A stretch of DNA of 64,000 nt from Marinifilum sp. D737 (lineage in GTDB: Bacteria > Bacteroidota > Bacteroidia > Bacteroidales > Marinifilaceae), in NCBI RefSeq assembly GCF_026672275.1, contig NZ_JANQCD010000004.1:1-64000 (forward strand), read 5' to 3'. A program made the position numbers and the translations under genes. Below the pieces are notes generated by a model. That model saw only the letters and a list, made by a program, of their open reading frames with translations. It made no database searches and was not told the origin of the DNA. Position 1 is the first letter of the stretch. The number at the start of each line of letters is the position of its first letter. Below, piece after piece: positions 19,522 through 30,800 of this stretch.

Positions 19522-21816
19522 TTATTTTTGATTACTCATCGAATAAGGATAGCTGTCTTCTGATGTTCCACGCTTCTTATTCGCTTTCTTGGACATATTA
19601 AAATCAATTTTGCCACCTTTTAAGATGTCTCCATGCTTAATGTAATTCTTCTTAAAGGTTTTCCCATTTAACTTAACATCCTTTACAAAAACATTCTCTT
19701 TGGAATTGTTGGTACTGGTTATGGTAAAGGTATTTCCATTCTCCAATGTCAATGTCACTTTATCGAATATTGGAGAACCCAATACATATTCATCAGTACC
19801 CGGACACACGGGATAGAATCCCATAGCGCTAAATACATACCATGCAGAGGTTTGTCCATTGTCTTCATCTCCACAATAACCATCAGCCTGTGGTGTATAC
19901 AATTTATCCATCACTTCGCGGACACGGCTTTGTGTTTTCCATGGTTCACCTGCATAATTGTACAGGTAGATCATATGCTGAATAGGCTGATTACCATGCG
20001 CATAATTCCCCATGTTCACAATTTGCATTTCGCGAATCTCATGAATGGTAAATCCGTAATAGGAATCATCGAATTTTGGTGGCATTTCGAAAACACCATC
20101 TAATGTAGAGATGAATTTATCTTTTCCTCCCATTAAATCGATCAAACCATTAATATCCTGAAAAACTGACCAAGTGTAATGCAAACTGTTTCCTTCTGTA
20201 AAGGCATCACCCCATTTTAACGGATTAAATGGTGACTGGAAAGTACCATCTTCATTCTTGCCTCGCATTAAGCCTGATTCTTTATCAAAGACATTTTTAA
20301 AATTTTGTGCTCTTTTTGCAAACAAATCAATTTCTTCCTGTGGGCGTCCTAACTCCTGGGCCAGTTTCCAAACACAAAAATCGGCGTAAGCATATTCTAA
20401 TGTTCTTGCAGTATTTTCATGAATCCCAACATTGTAAGGCACATACCCTAATTTGTTGTAGTATTCTGCACCATATCTACCTACAGAAGTTACCTCCTTG
20501 TTATATCCATTTGTATTTTTGATGATTGCTTCATACAGTGTCTCGATATCATAACCTCTGATTCCTTTTAGGTAAGCATCAGAAATAAGTGATGCAGAAT
20601 TGGAGCCAATCATACAACCACGGTGCCCCGGACTTGCCCATTCAGGCAACCAACCACTCTCCTTGTAAGTATTCACAAGACCTTCCATGATTTGGGCATT
20701 CAATTCAGGATACATTACTGTAAAAAATGGAAATACCGCCCGGAACGTATCCCAAAAGCCATTATCTGTAAACATGTAGCCGGGCAGTATCTCTCCATTG
20801 TAAGGACTGTAATGAATTACTTCATTTTTATCGTTTATTTCGTAAAACTTGCGTGGGAATAGCAGCACTCTGTACAAACAAGAATAGAATGTTTCCAACT
20901 GATCATCAGTTCCACCTTCTACTTTGATTTTTGCGAATTCCTTTTCCCAGGATTGTTTTGCTTCTTCCTTAAGCTGCTTGTAATTTTTATTTCCAATTTC
21001 CCTTGACAGGTTTAATTGAGCCTGTTCTTTGCTGATAAAAGATGATGCTACTTTAACATGTACCTCTTCGCCTTTTTTGGTTTTAAAGCCAATTACGGCA
21101 CCAACATGATCGCCGGTAGCATTCTTTGATTTCTCATTTAATTGATCCTCATTCCAGGTATGAATAATTTCAAAATCCTTATCGAATTCAGCAACAAAAT
21201 AATTGTGGAAGTTCTCAGGAACTCCACCACTATTGTTTCGGCAATATCCAATAATCTTACGTTCTTCCGGGATGATTTTAACTTCAGATCCTTCGTTGTA
21301 AGCATCTAATAAAATGTAAGAATTGTCATTTTCAGGAAAAGTAAAACGAAACATGGCAGCACGCTCTGTTGGTGTTACCTCTGTTTTTACATCATAGTCG
21401 GCCAGGTAAACTTCATATGCGTATGGTTTGGCATCTTCAGCTTTATGCGAAAACCAGGATGCTCTTTCATCTTCCTTAAATTTTAATTCACCTGTTACAG
21501 CCATTAAAGAAAAAGCTGCATAATCATTAATCCAAGGACTTGGTTGATGTGTTTGCTTGATCCCTCTTATTTTCTTTGCATCGTAAGCATAAGTCCAACC
21601 ATCTCCCATTTTACCAGTCTGGGGAGTCCAAAAATTCATTCCCCATGGTAAAGCAATTGCCGGATAGGTATTCCCGTTCGAAAGTGCATGTTCCGAATCT
21701 GTTCCCATCAAGGTATTCACGAAATCAACCGTATTATTCTTCTCTTTATCGTTATTCTTGCTTGCCGACGCACTTATCGCAAGAAATAATAGTATTATAA
21801 AACTAATCTTCTTCAT
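19522..21816 (-). CDS. GH92 alpha-mannosidase (HGNQPIQH variant)
   Basis: A 764-residue exported exo-alpha-mannosidase with Sec signal MKKISFIILLFLAISASASK. GH92 landmarks are GFWDTFRAVFPFF (353-365), TEGNSLHYTW with the general acid candidate Glu541, and CGDEDNGQTSAWYVFSAMGF with Asp650 and Asp652. The +1-subsite region reads AHGNQPIQH (606-614), with Gln where the neighbouring enzyme has Glu, and the acid loop has SLHY rather than AWQY. These differences point to a linkage other than that of the adjacent GH92, perhaps alpha-1,3 rather than alpha-1,2, which is inference. The gene follows the other GH92 by 13 bp and ends 122 bp before the PNGase start. The C-terminus carries a basic tail (KKANKKRG). 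Confidence 0.93.
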   Translation of the reverse strand: MKKISFIILLFLAISASASKNNDKEKNNTVDFVNTLMGTDSEHALSNGNTYPAIALPWGMNFWTPQTGKMGDGWTYAYDAKKIRGIKQTHQPSPWINDYAAFSLMAVTGELKFKEDERASWFSHKAEDAKPYAYEVYLADYDVKTEVTPTERAAMFRFTFPENDNSYILLDAYNEGSEVKIIPEERKIIGYCRNNSGGVPENFHNYFVAEFDKDFEIIHTWNEDQLNEKSKNATGDHVGAVIGFKTKKGEEVHVKVASSFISKEQAQLNLSREIGNKNYKQLKEEAKQSWEKEFAKIKVEGGTDDQLETFYSCLYRVLLFPRKFYEINDKNEVIHYSPYNGEILPGYMFTDNGFWDTFRAVFPFFTVMYPELNAQIMEGLVNTYKESGWLPEWASPGHRGCMIGSNSASLISDAYLKGIRGYDIETLYEAIIKNTNGYNKEVTSVGRYGAEYYNKLGYVPYNVGIHENTARTLEYAYADFCVWKLAQELGRPQEEIDLFAKRAQNFKNVFDKESGLMRGKNEDGTFQSPFNPLKWGDAFTEGNSLHYTWSVFQDINGLIDLMGGKDKFISTLDGVFEMPPKFDDSYYGFTIHEIREMQIVNMGNYAHGNQPIQHMIYLYNYAGEPWKTQSRVREVMDKLYTPQADGYCGDEDNGQTSAWYVFSAMGFYPVCPGTDEYVLGSPIFDKVTLTLENGNTFTITSTNNSKENVFVKDVKLNGKTFKKNYIKHGDILKGGKIDFNMSKKANKKRGTSEDSYPYSMSNQK

Positions 21817-21829
21817 TCTTCACTTACTT

Positions 21830-24106
21830 CTAGTACACAATTGATTTTGGTCTATCTTTTATTTTAAAACCAAATTCTTTATTCGGTTTTGAGTCCATTT
21901 CAAATATCAACTCTCCTCCATTCATGATATCTTTATGAGTTATGAATGACTTGGTATAGTTCTGTCCATTTAACTTCACCGACTGGATATAAATATTCTC
22001 TTTACTATTATTATTGGCAATGATCGTAAATGATTTGTCTGCACTTAGATTAATGCTCACCTTATCAAATAAAGGTCTACCAAATACATAAGCACCATTG
22101 GAAGGATTTACAGGGTAAAATCCCATAGATGACATTACATACCAAGCTGACATTTGACCACAATCTTCATTACCACATAATCCATCAGGCTTATCAGTAT
22201 ATAATTCGTTAAGGATATAATCTACTTTATCGGCAGTTTTGAATTGTTCTCCTGCATATGCATACAAATAAGTAATGTGATGACTTGGTTCGTTTCCATG
22301 AGCATATTGTCCAATTAATCCGGTAATATCAGCAGAAGCTCCTTCTTCCAATTCTGAAGAAATAGAGAATAAACTGTCCAATTTTGTAAGAAATGGTTCA
22401 TCGCCTCCCAATAATTGAATTAAGCCTTCAGGATCTTGTGGAACCAACCAAAGATATTGCCATGCATTTCCTTCACAATAATCATTTACCCTATGCTGTG
22501 CTGATAAAGGATCAAATGGAGTTCTCCAGCTACCATCTTTCATTCTGCCTTTCATGAACTTGTCATTTGAATCGAAATATTTTTGGTAAGCCTTAGCTCG
22601 TTCCGTGAAATACTTAGCATCATCGTGTTTACCAAGTTTTCTTGCCAACTGTGCAATTCCCCAATCACTAATCGCATATTCCATTGCACTTGCAACCGAT
22701 TCGTGCATCATATCGCAAGGAATGTATCCATACTTCTGCAATTCTTTTACTCCAGGTTCGAAATCACCCATTGCAGTAGTTTTAACAGCTTCATATGCCA
22801 AATTAATATCGAAACCTGAAAATCCTTTAAGACAAGCGTCTACAACCACTGGTACCGCACTATATCCAACCATTGTATTGGTTTCGTTTCCTCTTAAATG
22901 CCATACAGGAAGCTTAGCTTGGTGCTTATAAATTTCAAGCATTGAGTTGATCATATCAGGAACTCTTTCCTGTTGTGTAATTGTATACAATGGATGAGCT
23001 GTTCTGTAGGTATCCCATAACGAGAACAGGGTGTAATTTGTACTGCTGGTATTGTTGTAAACCTCTTTGTCGGTACCTCTGTAATCACCATTTACATCAT
23101 CGAAAATATTAGGTGCAATTAGGGTATGATACATGGCAGTATAAAAAACTCTTTTGTCTTTTTCACTTTGAGTTTCAATATGAATTTTTTCAAGTTCCTT
23201 GTTCCATTTGGCTTTGTTTGCAGCAAGAATCTCATCGAAACTCCAATTTGGCATTTCGGTTTTGATATTTAGCAATGCATTCTCCATACTTACAGGAGAC
23301 ATACCAAACTTCACCTGAACCTTCTCAAAAGATTCTGTGGAAAAATTAAGAAATGCTTTGATAGCTTTCCCTTTACCAGCATCTCCATCTAATTTTTGAT
23401 CGCCATTATAAACCATGATATTTTGAACTGGCTTTGACAAAACCATTGCAAAATACTCACGTTGATCTGCAGCCCATCCTTTTGAAAAGCGATAACCTGC
23501 CACAATGGTATCATTTACTTTATGAAAGAAAGTTTCTGTTGCCTGATCTCCATTACCTTCCTTTAAATCAATAATTAATCTGGATTGCTCTGATTTTGGA
23601 TAGGTAATTTGATGAATGGCAACTCTTTCGGTGGTTGTCATTTCAACACCTACATTATAAGTATCCAAAAACACTTTATAATAACCCGCTTCGGCTTTTT
23701 CAGTATCATGACTGTAATATGAAGCATAACCTGATTCCGGATTTTCCTGGGAACCTGGGTTAATTTTTAACTCTCCTACAGCTGGCATAATTAAAAACTC
23801 GCCCAAATCAGTACAACCTGTTCCACTCAAATGCAAGTGGGAAAATCCTTTAACAATACTATCTGAATAGTGATATGATGAACACCAATCCCATCCTTTA
23901 TGAAAATTGCTAGGTCCAGCCTGAATTGCTCCAAAAGGCACACTGGCTCCAACAAACACATGACCATGTCCCCCTGATCCAATATATGGGTCAACATATT
24001 GAGTTAAACTATCATCATTTGTGTTACCACTTGTTAGCTGACAGGATGCAAGTGCACCCAACAAAAATGACAATCCTAGTGTTTTGATTGATTTTAATTT
24101 TTGCAT
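21830..24106 (-). CDS. GH92 alpha-mannosidase lipoprotein (HGNEPSHH variant)
   Basis: A 758-residue exo-alpha-mannosidase anchored by a lipoprotein signal (GALASC, lipid Cys22). It has the fullest canonical GH92 motif set of the three: SGTGCTDLGEF (94-104), FSLWDTYRTAHPLY (361-374), CEGNAWQYLW with Glu545, AHGNEPSHH (602-610) and GNEDCGQMSAWYV (645-657). The canonical set resembles characterised Bacteroides alpha-1,2-mannosidases, so I favour alpha-1,2 activity on high-mannose glycans. No acidic residues follow the lipid Cys, so it probably faces the periplasm. It starts 219 bp after the surface lipoprotein gene, so an own promoter is possible, and is followed closely by the second GH92. Confidence 0.94.
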   Translation of the reverse strand: MQKLKSIKTLGLSFLLGALASCQLTSGNTNDDSLTQYVDPYIGSGGHGHVFVGASVPFGAIQAGPSNFHKGWDWCSSYHYSDSIVKGFSHLHLSGTGCTDLGEFLIMPAVGELKINPGSQENPESGYASYYSHDTEKAEAGYYKVFLDTYNVGVEMTTTERVAIHQITYPKSEQSRLIIDLKEGNGDQATETFFHKVNDTIVAGYRFSKGWAADQREYFAMVLSKPVQNIMVYNGDQKLDGDAGKGKAIKAFLNFSTESFEKVQVKFGMSPVSMENALLNIKTEMPNWSFDEILAANKAKWNKELEKIHIETQSEKDKRVFYTAMYHTLIAPNIFDDVNGDYRGTDKEVYNNTSSTNYTLFSLWDTYRTAHPLYTITQQERVPDMINSMLEIYKHQAKLPVWHLRGNETNTMVGYSAVPVVVDACLKGFSGFDINLAYEAVKTTAMGDFEPGVKELQKYGYIPCDMMHESVASAMEYAISDWGIAQLARKLGKHDDAKYFTERAKAYQKYFDSNDKFMKGRMKDGSWRTPFDPLSAQHRVNDYCEGNAWQYLWLVPQDPEGLIQLLGGDEPFLTKLDSLFSISSELEEGASADITGLIGQYAHGNEPSHHITYLYAYAGEQFKTADKVDYILNELYTDKPDGLCGNEDCGQMSAWYVMSSMGFYPVNPSNGAYVFGRPLFDKVSINLSADKSFTIIANNNSKENIYIQSVKLNGQNYTKSFITHKDIMNGGELIFEMDSKPNKEFGFKIKDRPKSIVY

Positions 24107-24281
24107 TTGGTTTTACTATATGGTTTAGTAATAAGGTTGATATATAATAAGCTTATCGCTCTAATATTTCTCTAATTTAATATACCTTTTGCGAAAAGGC
24201 TACAAAACAATCCTTCTTTTTATATTAGGTAGAAGCAAACCTGTTATTCTGTTTTTTTTACCCGTAGGTTATATTGATAAT

Positions 24282-24305
24282 GGGAGCTACCGGAAGGCAG
24301 CTCCC
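24282..24305 (-). terminator. Stem-loop after the SusC-SusD-surface lipoprotein genes
   Basis: GGGAGCT (24282-24288) and AGCTCCC (24299-24305) form a perfect 7-bp stem 20 bp after the surface lipoprotein stop codon. There is no T-run behind it on the minus strand. It may stabilise the 3' end of the susCD message or partly terminate it, giving the higher susCD expression usual in PULs. Confidence 0.45.
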
Positions 24306-24325
24306 AACTAAATTGTAAGTAATTA

Positions 24326-26191
24326 TTACTTAATAATATTCCAGGTAATACCTCTCATCTCTCCATGATAGTTACCGGTAACATCTTTAAACTTAACACC
24401 ACCAACTTTGTTTAGTGGGAAGTAAGCATTTAGTCCAGCTTCAGTACCATCGATATCTGCATCTAAATCAGCAGCATCGCGTGCCACATCCCAAAGACGG
24501 AAATCTTTGATAGAACCATGCATTTTACCCCAGCCGTTTCCAAGCCACATTTCTCCCCAACCTGAAACTTCAGGAGCTCCTATGTCGGTTTGAACACCTT
24601 TTTCTTCGCCATCAACATATAAAGTTGTTGTTCGTGCTGTGTTATCGTGAACGATAGCAACATGCTGCCACTCTCCAGACTTGATTGAAAGAGCTTCAGC
24701 TTTTGGTCCTTGCCAACCACTACCTGCATTGGTAAAGTTCCAAAGTCCACCTGATGACAATAATGCTTCTTCAGATAACTCTTTGTAACCATACACCCAA
24801 ATACCGTAGTTACCATTGTTAAAGAATTCTCCTGTTCCGTACATTCCCAATGACTTCACACGTACATCAAACTCTACAGTGTAATCACCTTGAGGAGTGT
24901 AGTTAGGTGTAATTCTGAAACCAATTGCTTTTGGATTGTCACGATCAACATAAACACCAGTTGCATCAGCTACCAAATTTTCCTGAACCAAAGCAAGTTT
25001 GCTTGTAATGAATTCAGCTTTCTCATCTAACTCAGCCTGCTTTTTAGCCGCTGTCAACAATGCTGTACCTTCATCGATCAATGATTGTAAATATTCAATT
25101 GTTCCAATAGGATAGTCACCATTATTTTCACCTTCAACAACGCTGTTCTTAAGATCTGTAGCATCAGCAATTGCAGCATTCAATCCATCGTAGTTAAGCT
25201 CGATTACTGGTGGAATTCCATCTGCTGCCCATGATACACTACCCTTAAAAGTTGCAGTATAGTTTCCAGTAACATCCTTGAAGTTAGTACCTAAATCAGC
25301 ATCAAATGGGAAATACATTGCCAAACCTTCCTCAGTTCCTTCGAATGTGGCATCCTGGTTGCTTGCAATCTGATCAGCAGTTCTTGCTGTAGACCAAACT
25401 CTCACATCCTTTAGCATACCATTGATAACACGATCAGTCCAGGTTGGACCATTTCCAAGTACGAAAGATGCTACTGGAGCTGGTGAGTAAGTTTTAGTTT
25501 GAGCAGCCACTTCAACACCATTGATATAAAGCTTTTGGCTGGTAATATCATTCACAAATGAAACATGCATCCATTCTCCTGCTTTCATGGTTCCGGCTCC
25601 GGTTTCAACCTGATCCCATCCGCTACCGTTACCTACATTCAAGTGGATGTTACCATCGTTGAAGTAACGGATCACAAAACCACTATCAGGACCTGATTGC
25701 TCAGTTGCGAAAATGTTGTTTGAATATCCCTTTTGAGCTAAATCAACAACATAGATCTTAGTTTCGATTGTAAAACTCTTAGCAAATACCGGTAGGATAT
25801 TATCAGAGATCTTGATATAAGTATCATTGGTCTGATCGATAATCGGTACTGCTAGTTGTACAATATTACCTTTGAATTTATTGATATAAATTTGAAGTTT
25901 ATTCGCTGCATCAACGATGTCATCCTGAGAGTCTGCGCGCTCAACGGCCCAGTTCACCCAATTGATAACCTCCTGAAGCTCTTTCTTAGAACCAGGCTTG
26001 TAGTCTCCCGGGCTAATTCCTTCCTCGCTATTTGCGATTAAGCTTTCTGCCTCAGTAATTAAAGCATCTAATGAAGCGGTTTCGTAATTTCCACCTCCAT
26101 TATCGTCATCATCACAAGCTGCAAAGGCAAACACCATAAGGAAAGCAGCCAGGTACGACAACATTTTTATATTTAATTTAATTGCTTTCAT
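24326..26191 (-). CDS. Surface glycan-binding lipoprotein with two LamG-type domains
   Basis: A 621-residue lipoprotein (signal ending FAFAAC, lipid Cys26). The acidic run DDDD directly after the Cys matches the Bacteroidota surface-export signal, so it should face outward. The body has a two-fold repeat: a helical FIVAR-like segment (about 38-110) then a LamG/concanavalin-like domain (about 115-330), and again a helical segment (about 332-405) then a LamG domain (about 408-618). Both halves contain GEWMHVSFV / GEWQHVAIV, LYINGVEV / LYVDGEEK, and FKDVTGNY near their ends. It follows susD by 20 bp, the position of a surface glycan-binding protein. No catalytic motif is seen. The ligand, presumably N-glycan or glycoprotein, is inferred. 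Confidence 0.85.
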   Translation of the reverse strand: MKAIKLNIKMLSYLAAFLMVFAFAACDDDDNGGGNYETASLDALITEAESLIANSEEGISPGDYKPGSKKELQEVINWVNWAVERADSQDDIVDAANKLQIYINKFKGNIVQLAVPIIDQTNDTYIKISDNILPVFAKSFTIETKIYVVDLAQKGYSNNIFATEQSGPDSGFVIRYFNDGNIHLNVGNGSGWDQVETGAGTMKAGEWMHVSFVNDITSQKLYINGVEVAAQTKTYSPAPVASFVLGNGPTWTDRVINGMLKDVRVWSTARTADQIASNQDATFEGTEEGLAMYFPFDADLGTNFKDVTGNYTATFKGSVSWAADGIPPVIELNYDGLNAAIADATDLKNSVVEGENNGDYPIGTIEYLQSLIDEGTALLTAAKKQAELDEKAEFITSKLALVQENLVADATGVYVDRDNPKAIGFRITPNYTPQGDYTVEFDVRVKSLGMYGTGEFFNNGNYGIWVYGYKELSEEALLSSGGLWNFTNAGSGWQGPKAEALSIKSGEWQHVAIVHDNTARTTTLYVDGEEKGVQTDIGAPEVSGWGEMWLGNGWGKMHGSIKDFRLWDVARDAADLDADIDGTEAGLNAYFPLNKVGGVKFKDVTGNYHGEMRGITWNIIK

Positions 26192-26211
26192 TTCTTAAAG
26201 ATTTTGAGTTA

Positions 26212-27783
26212 TTAGAAATTGCTACTCATTAAACCACCAACTTTATCCTTAGTGTCAGCAGTATCCCACCAAACACGAATGCCCATTTTATCCGTATCTT
26301 TCGTATTCATTGAAGATGGAATATTGGCACTATTTTGCTCGTGCTGGTTGTTTGGGTAGCGAATGCGTTTTACCCAACTGCCAACGTCTACAGTTGAACT
26401 TCCACTTACACCATCTTTTGGTAAAGTGATGTCCGGATAATCAGTTCTTCTAAAATCAGCCCATCCTTCAACTCCGTTCGGGAAGTTGGCAATCCATTTT
26501 TGAGTAATGATTTGCTTTAGCTGCTCTTCATTTGAACCACCCAGGCTTGACAAACCATTGATGTAATCTGTTGCGTCTGAAGAAGCTACACCAACATAGT
26601 CCATTGAAGCCTGAACACCACTTAAATACAAAGCATTTGCATCTTCGCTAATCCAGCCTCTCAATGCTGCTTCTGCCTTTAAGAATTGTACTTCAGAAAA
26701 GAACATTACAGGACAATACATCTTGTGTTCTCCACCATCACCAACAAAATCGATATAACCACCATTTAGATTAATGGCTGCAAAATCCTCTTTCACTTTA
26801 GCTGGAACCGTATTAAATCCATTCTCCAGTCCATAGTATTTTTCTTTGCTAACCTGCTCCTTTGTCTGGCCAACTTTCTTATCATCAATCGTTCTTTGGT
26901 AAGTAAACCATCTTGGTGTTCTTGGGTCTTCACCAATGGATGATGTATTGTATAGATAGTCAGACATGGTTTTCGACATACGAATGTTGTTCCAACTCCA
27001 TCCCATTTGGTGCAAATAATCGTTCCATCCTTTGCTCCACATTGGGACTTTCACAACATCTGCATTTGATTCAAAAACTCCACCAGGTCCGTTGATCGCT
27101 GCCAACGCTTCTGTTTTCGCTTTTTCAGGATCGGCATTGGAAATTCGCATTGCCAATCTCAAACGAAGTGAGTTACCAAACTTTCTCCATTGCAAGGCAT
27201 CTCCATCATAGATCAAATCATATCCATCTGAATACTTGTATTGAGCAGCATCTCCAGTAATGCTATTAACGGCATTATCCAATCGCTTGAACAAATCAGC
27301 GTACACTTCACTTTGTGGATTATAGGCTACAGATTCCCCTTTCCCAACACCAAAATAAGGAATATCACCATATGAATCAGTCATTCTTGACCAGTAGTAA
27401 CATATCCAAATCTCTTTGATGGCAATGGCATCTACATAGTATGGATCTTCACCATATGTATCGCTAATAGCTATTGATTTAGGCAATTGACGGGTATAGA
27501 ATTCTTTCCATTGGTTTCCAATCCATCCATCAACATATTCGTAACGAGCTGATCCAAATCCTGAAACCGTATTGGCCCAGTATTGAGAGTATAAATCAGG
27601 ATATAAATTTACATTTCGCTGATAGTTAGCAAATACCTCCATTTGCATATCATGAAGAAAGAATCTTGGTTCAACTTGAGTTGCTGAATCCGAAGGAACA
27701 TTCATATCTCCAAAATCATCGGAACAAGCTTGGCTAAACAGCAGTATTCCAAGCAATGCGTATATATAATTATTAAATTTCAT
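26212..27783 (-). CDS. susD: SusD-like outer-membrane glycan-binding lipoprotein
   Basis: Partner lid of the SusC channel, binding glycans at the cell surface. I prefer the ATG at 27783 (523 residues), which starts a lipoprotein signal MKFNNYIYALLGILLFSQAC; the ATG at 27801 would add six residues and directly abut the susC stop codon. SD-D residues after the Cys fit surface export. The body resembles the SusD-like-2 group: an N-terminal MNVPSDSATQVEPRFFL segment, TPR-like helices (AIKEIWICYYWSRMTDSYGDIPY), and the C-terminal EGWADFRRTDYPDI and RIRYPNNQHEQN motifs typical of SusD/RagB proteins. It is in the standard susC-susD order. The gene symbol denotes the family, not starch specificity. 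Confidence 0.93.
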   Translation of the reverse strand: MKFNNYIYALLGILLFSQACSDDFGDMNVPSDSATQVEPRFFLHDMQMEVFANYQRNVNLYPDLYSQYWANTVSGFGSARYEYVDGWIGNQWKEFYTRQLPKSIAISDTYGEDPYYVDAIAIKEIWICYYWSRMTDSYGDIPYFGVGKGESVAYNPQSEVYADLFKRLDNAVNSITGDAAQYKYSDGYDLIYDGDALQWRKFGNSLRLRLAMRISNADPEKAKTEALAAINGPGGVFESNADVVKVPMWSKGWNDYLHQMGWSWNNIRMSKTMSDYLYNTSSIGEDPRTPRWFTYQRTIDDKKVGQTKEQVSKEKYYGLENGFNTVPAKVKEDFAAINLNGGYIDFVGDGGEHKMYCPVMFFSEVQFLKAEAALRGWISEDANALYLSGVQASMDYVGVASSDATDYINGLSSLGGSNEEQLKQIITQKWIANFPNGVEGWADFRRTDYPDITLPKDGVSGSSTVDVGSWVKRIRYPNNQHEQNSANIPSSMNTKDTDKMGIRVWWDTADTKDKVGGLMSSNF

Positions 27784-27801
27784 GTTGTTCTTCTTTTGCA
27801 A

Positions 27802-30800
27802 TTAAAAACCAAGATTAAGTGAAAATCCATAAGTACGAACAGATGGTACCGGAGCAAAATCATAAGCTTGCGCTACGAAACTAGAGCTGTAAGCACTTGC
27901 ATCAGGTACAGTACCTGGTGTATTCTTGTGGAAGTAAAATAGGTTACGTCCGATCAAAGAAACCTTAGCCGATTGAATTGGATTATTTGGAATTTTATTC
28001 AAAATAGTCTTTGGTAAGTTGTATCCAATAGCAAGTTCTTTTAGCTTGATATGTGAAGCATCATAAATGAACTCCTCATCAGCCTGTGCTACTTTTCTCC
28101 AATAATCCTGGGCAGAAATCATTACATTGTTGGCACCACCATCTACAGTTACACCATCAACAAATAATGCCATTCTGTTATTCTCAAGAGTACGCTTTGC
28201 AGTACCAGTAGAAACTGCAGCTTGTTCAGAAGTAGATAGAATGTCTCCACCTTGCTGAATCGACACCAATGCGGACAAATAGAATCCTTTATACTCAGCA
28301 TTCAAGTTGATTGCTCCGGTCCAATCTGCCTGAACATTTCCAAGAATGTTATGCTCTTCATTCGATAATTTCATCAAACCATTGTTATCAACAATGATAT
28401 CGCCATTTTCGTTTCTGTCATATTTTGATCCTCTAATGATACCCAATCTCTTACCTGGCAATCCAACGAAACCTTCGTTGTCCTCAAACTTGTAAACAGG
28501 CATATCTTCGTAAAGCTCCTCTAATGTTCCTTTGTTTTTCGCAAAATTGAAACCTAATGTCAAATTAAAGTCTTCTGTTTTAACAGGAACAGTTGTCAAC
28601 ATTACCTCAATCCCTTTGTTACGAATCAAACCAGCATTGATCAAACGATATGGGTATCCTGTGGTCTGATCTGTAGATAGCTTCAAAATCTGGTTCTTAG
28701 TATCTTCCTGATAGTAAGTGAAATCTAAACCAATTCTGTTACTGAACAAACGGATATCTGTACCAATTTCCCACGAAGTAGAAATCTCAGGTTTCAAATC
28801 TTTGTTTACCAATACATCCGGCACTTTTCCTTTCGAAAGATCAAAGTCTCCACTTTCAATTTTATAGGTCTGACTGGTTTGATATGGATCAGCAGCTTTA
28901 CCTACCTGTGCCAAAGATCCTCTTACTTTTGCGTAAGAAACAAATTTCGGCAAGTCGAACATCTCTGACAACAGAGCACTTAAACTTACAGATGGATAGA
29001 AATAAGAATTGTCAAATTCTGTATCCGCAGATGTTAATGTTGAAGACCAATCATTACGAGCAGTAAAATCAAGGAAAATCATGTTTTTATAAGCTACCTG
29101 ACCAAATCCGTACATCGATCTTACTTCAGACTCTGTAATACTCTCAACAGCCTTAATGTTTGATCCTGCACCCAAATAGAAATCATCTTCAGACGACAAT
29201 TTACCTGAGAAAGATCTTAACTGTTTGAAATGACGCTTCATGGTATTGGCACCCACATTTAAGCTAATGGTAAAGTCTTCGTTCAAATCCTTGTTATAAG
29301 ACAACAGAAACTCATAGTTTTCTTCCTTGAAGTTTGACTGTGTTGGATTATAATCCGGACGATTTGGATTGATGTTATCAGCATACTGGTAACCATCTAA
29401 AGATGAGAACTGGAAAAAATCCATACCATACTTAAACTTAGCTTTTAAGTTTGATGTTAGTTTTACATTGGCAGCAATAAAACCAAAGGTTCTGTTCTTC
29501 TTATCATTGTTCACATATTGCTCCTGCAAAAAGTATGGATTTCGGTTACCAGGACTGGCATCTGAATAGATCTTCTCTACATGCTTTCCTGCAATAATAT
29601 CGTAACCTGGTTTCAAATCACTAGTTCTAATATTTCGAGGCATTGTATTGAAATAGCTTACATAGCTATAGTTTCCTACCTCTGGTCTCTGCTTTCCTTC
29701 TGTCAGGAAGAAAGACAACTTACTTTCAACATTCAACCATGAGTTAATGTCATAATCAGCACGCAAATCGAATGTTGTTTTCTCAACTTTATGGTTGTCG
29801 TAGATTCCATTAATGATATCTTTTCCCAAAGACATTCTGAAAGATCCATCATCATTACCGCCTGAAAAAGAGACATTGTGCTTGTGAGCTATACCAGTTC
29901 TGGTAAAATCTTTTAACAAGTTCCCCTGGTCTTCAAAAGGAATCATTTCACCTGTCCATGATTCAACTTGCTGACCTTTCATCTCAGGTCCCCAAGATGC
30001 AGTTTCAGTAGCATAATATTCTCCATTGACACCTTGTCCAAATTTATCCTGAAGATCCAACATGTATGCTGCTTCGGAAAGCGTCATACTACCTGAATAA
30101 CTAATGCCTAAACCTTTATTGCGTTTTCCTTTCTTGGTAGTTACCAAAATTACACCATTACCACCACGCTCTCCATAAAGGGCAGCAGCATTGGCACCTT
30201 TTAGTACTGAAACAGATTCAATGTCATCAGGATTCAAGTCAAAAGCACCACCGGCTCTTGAAGTACCTCCCCAAACAGAACCATCATTTGAATTTCCATT
30301 GTCAAATGGTACACCGTCAACAATCCATAATGGCTCATTATTTCCTACAAGTGAGCTTACCCCACGAATATCAATTCTGGAAGAACCACCAACACCACCT
30401 CCGGTTTGATTGATTTGTACACCAGCTACTTTTCCTTGTAAAGAGCTTACAAGATCACCGTCACCAGCTTTGGTCAAATCATCAGCTTTTACATCCTGAA
30501 CCGCATAACCAAGAGCTTTCTTTTCTCTTTTAATACCTAAAGCAGTTACTACAACTTCATCAACTTGCAAAGCATCTGCTGCCATAACAACATCAATTAC
30601 AGATTGAGAACCTACTGTAATTTCCTGAGTTGTCATCCCAACAAAACTAAATATCAATACACTTGATTCGTCGACAGCAATTTGAAATTTACCCTCAACA
30701 TCAGTTACTGTACCAACTGTTGTACCCTTTACAACAACAGACACACCAGGTAATGACATTCCTGACTCTTCAGTTACCGTACCTGTAACAGTTTTTTGCA

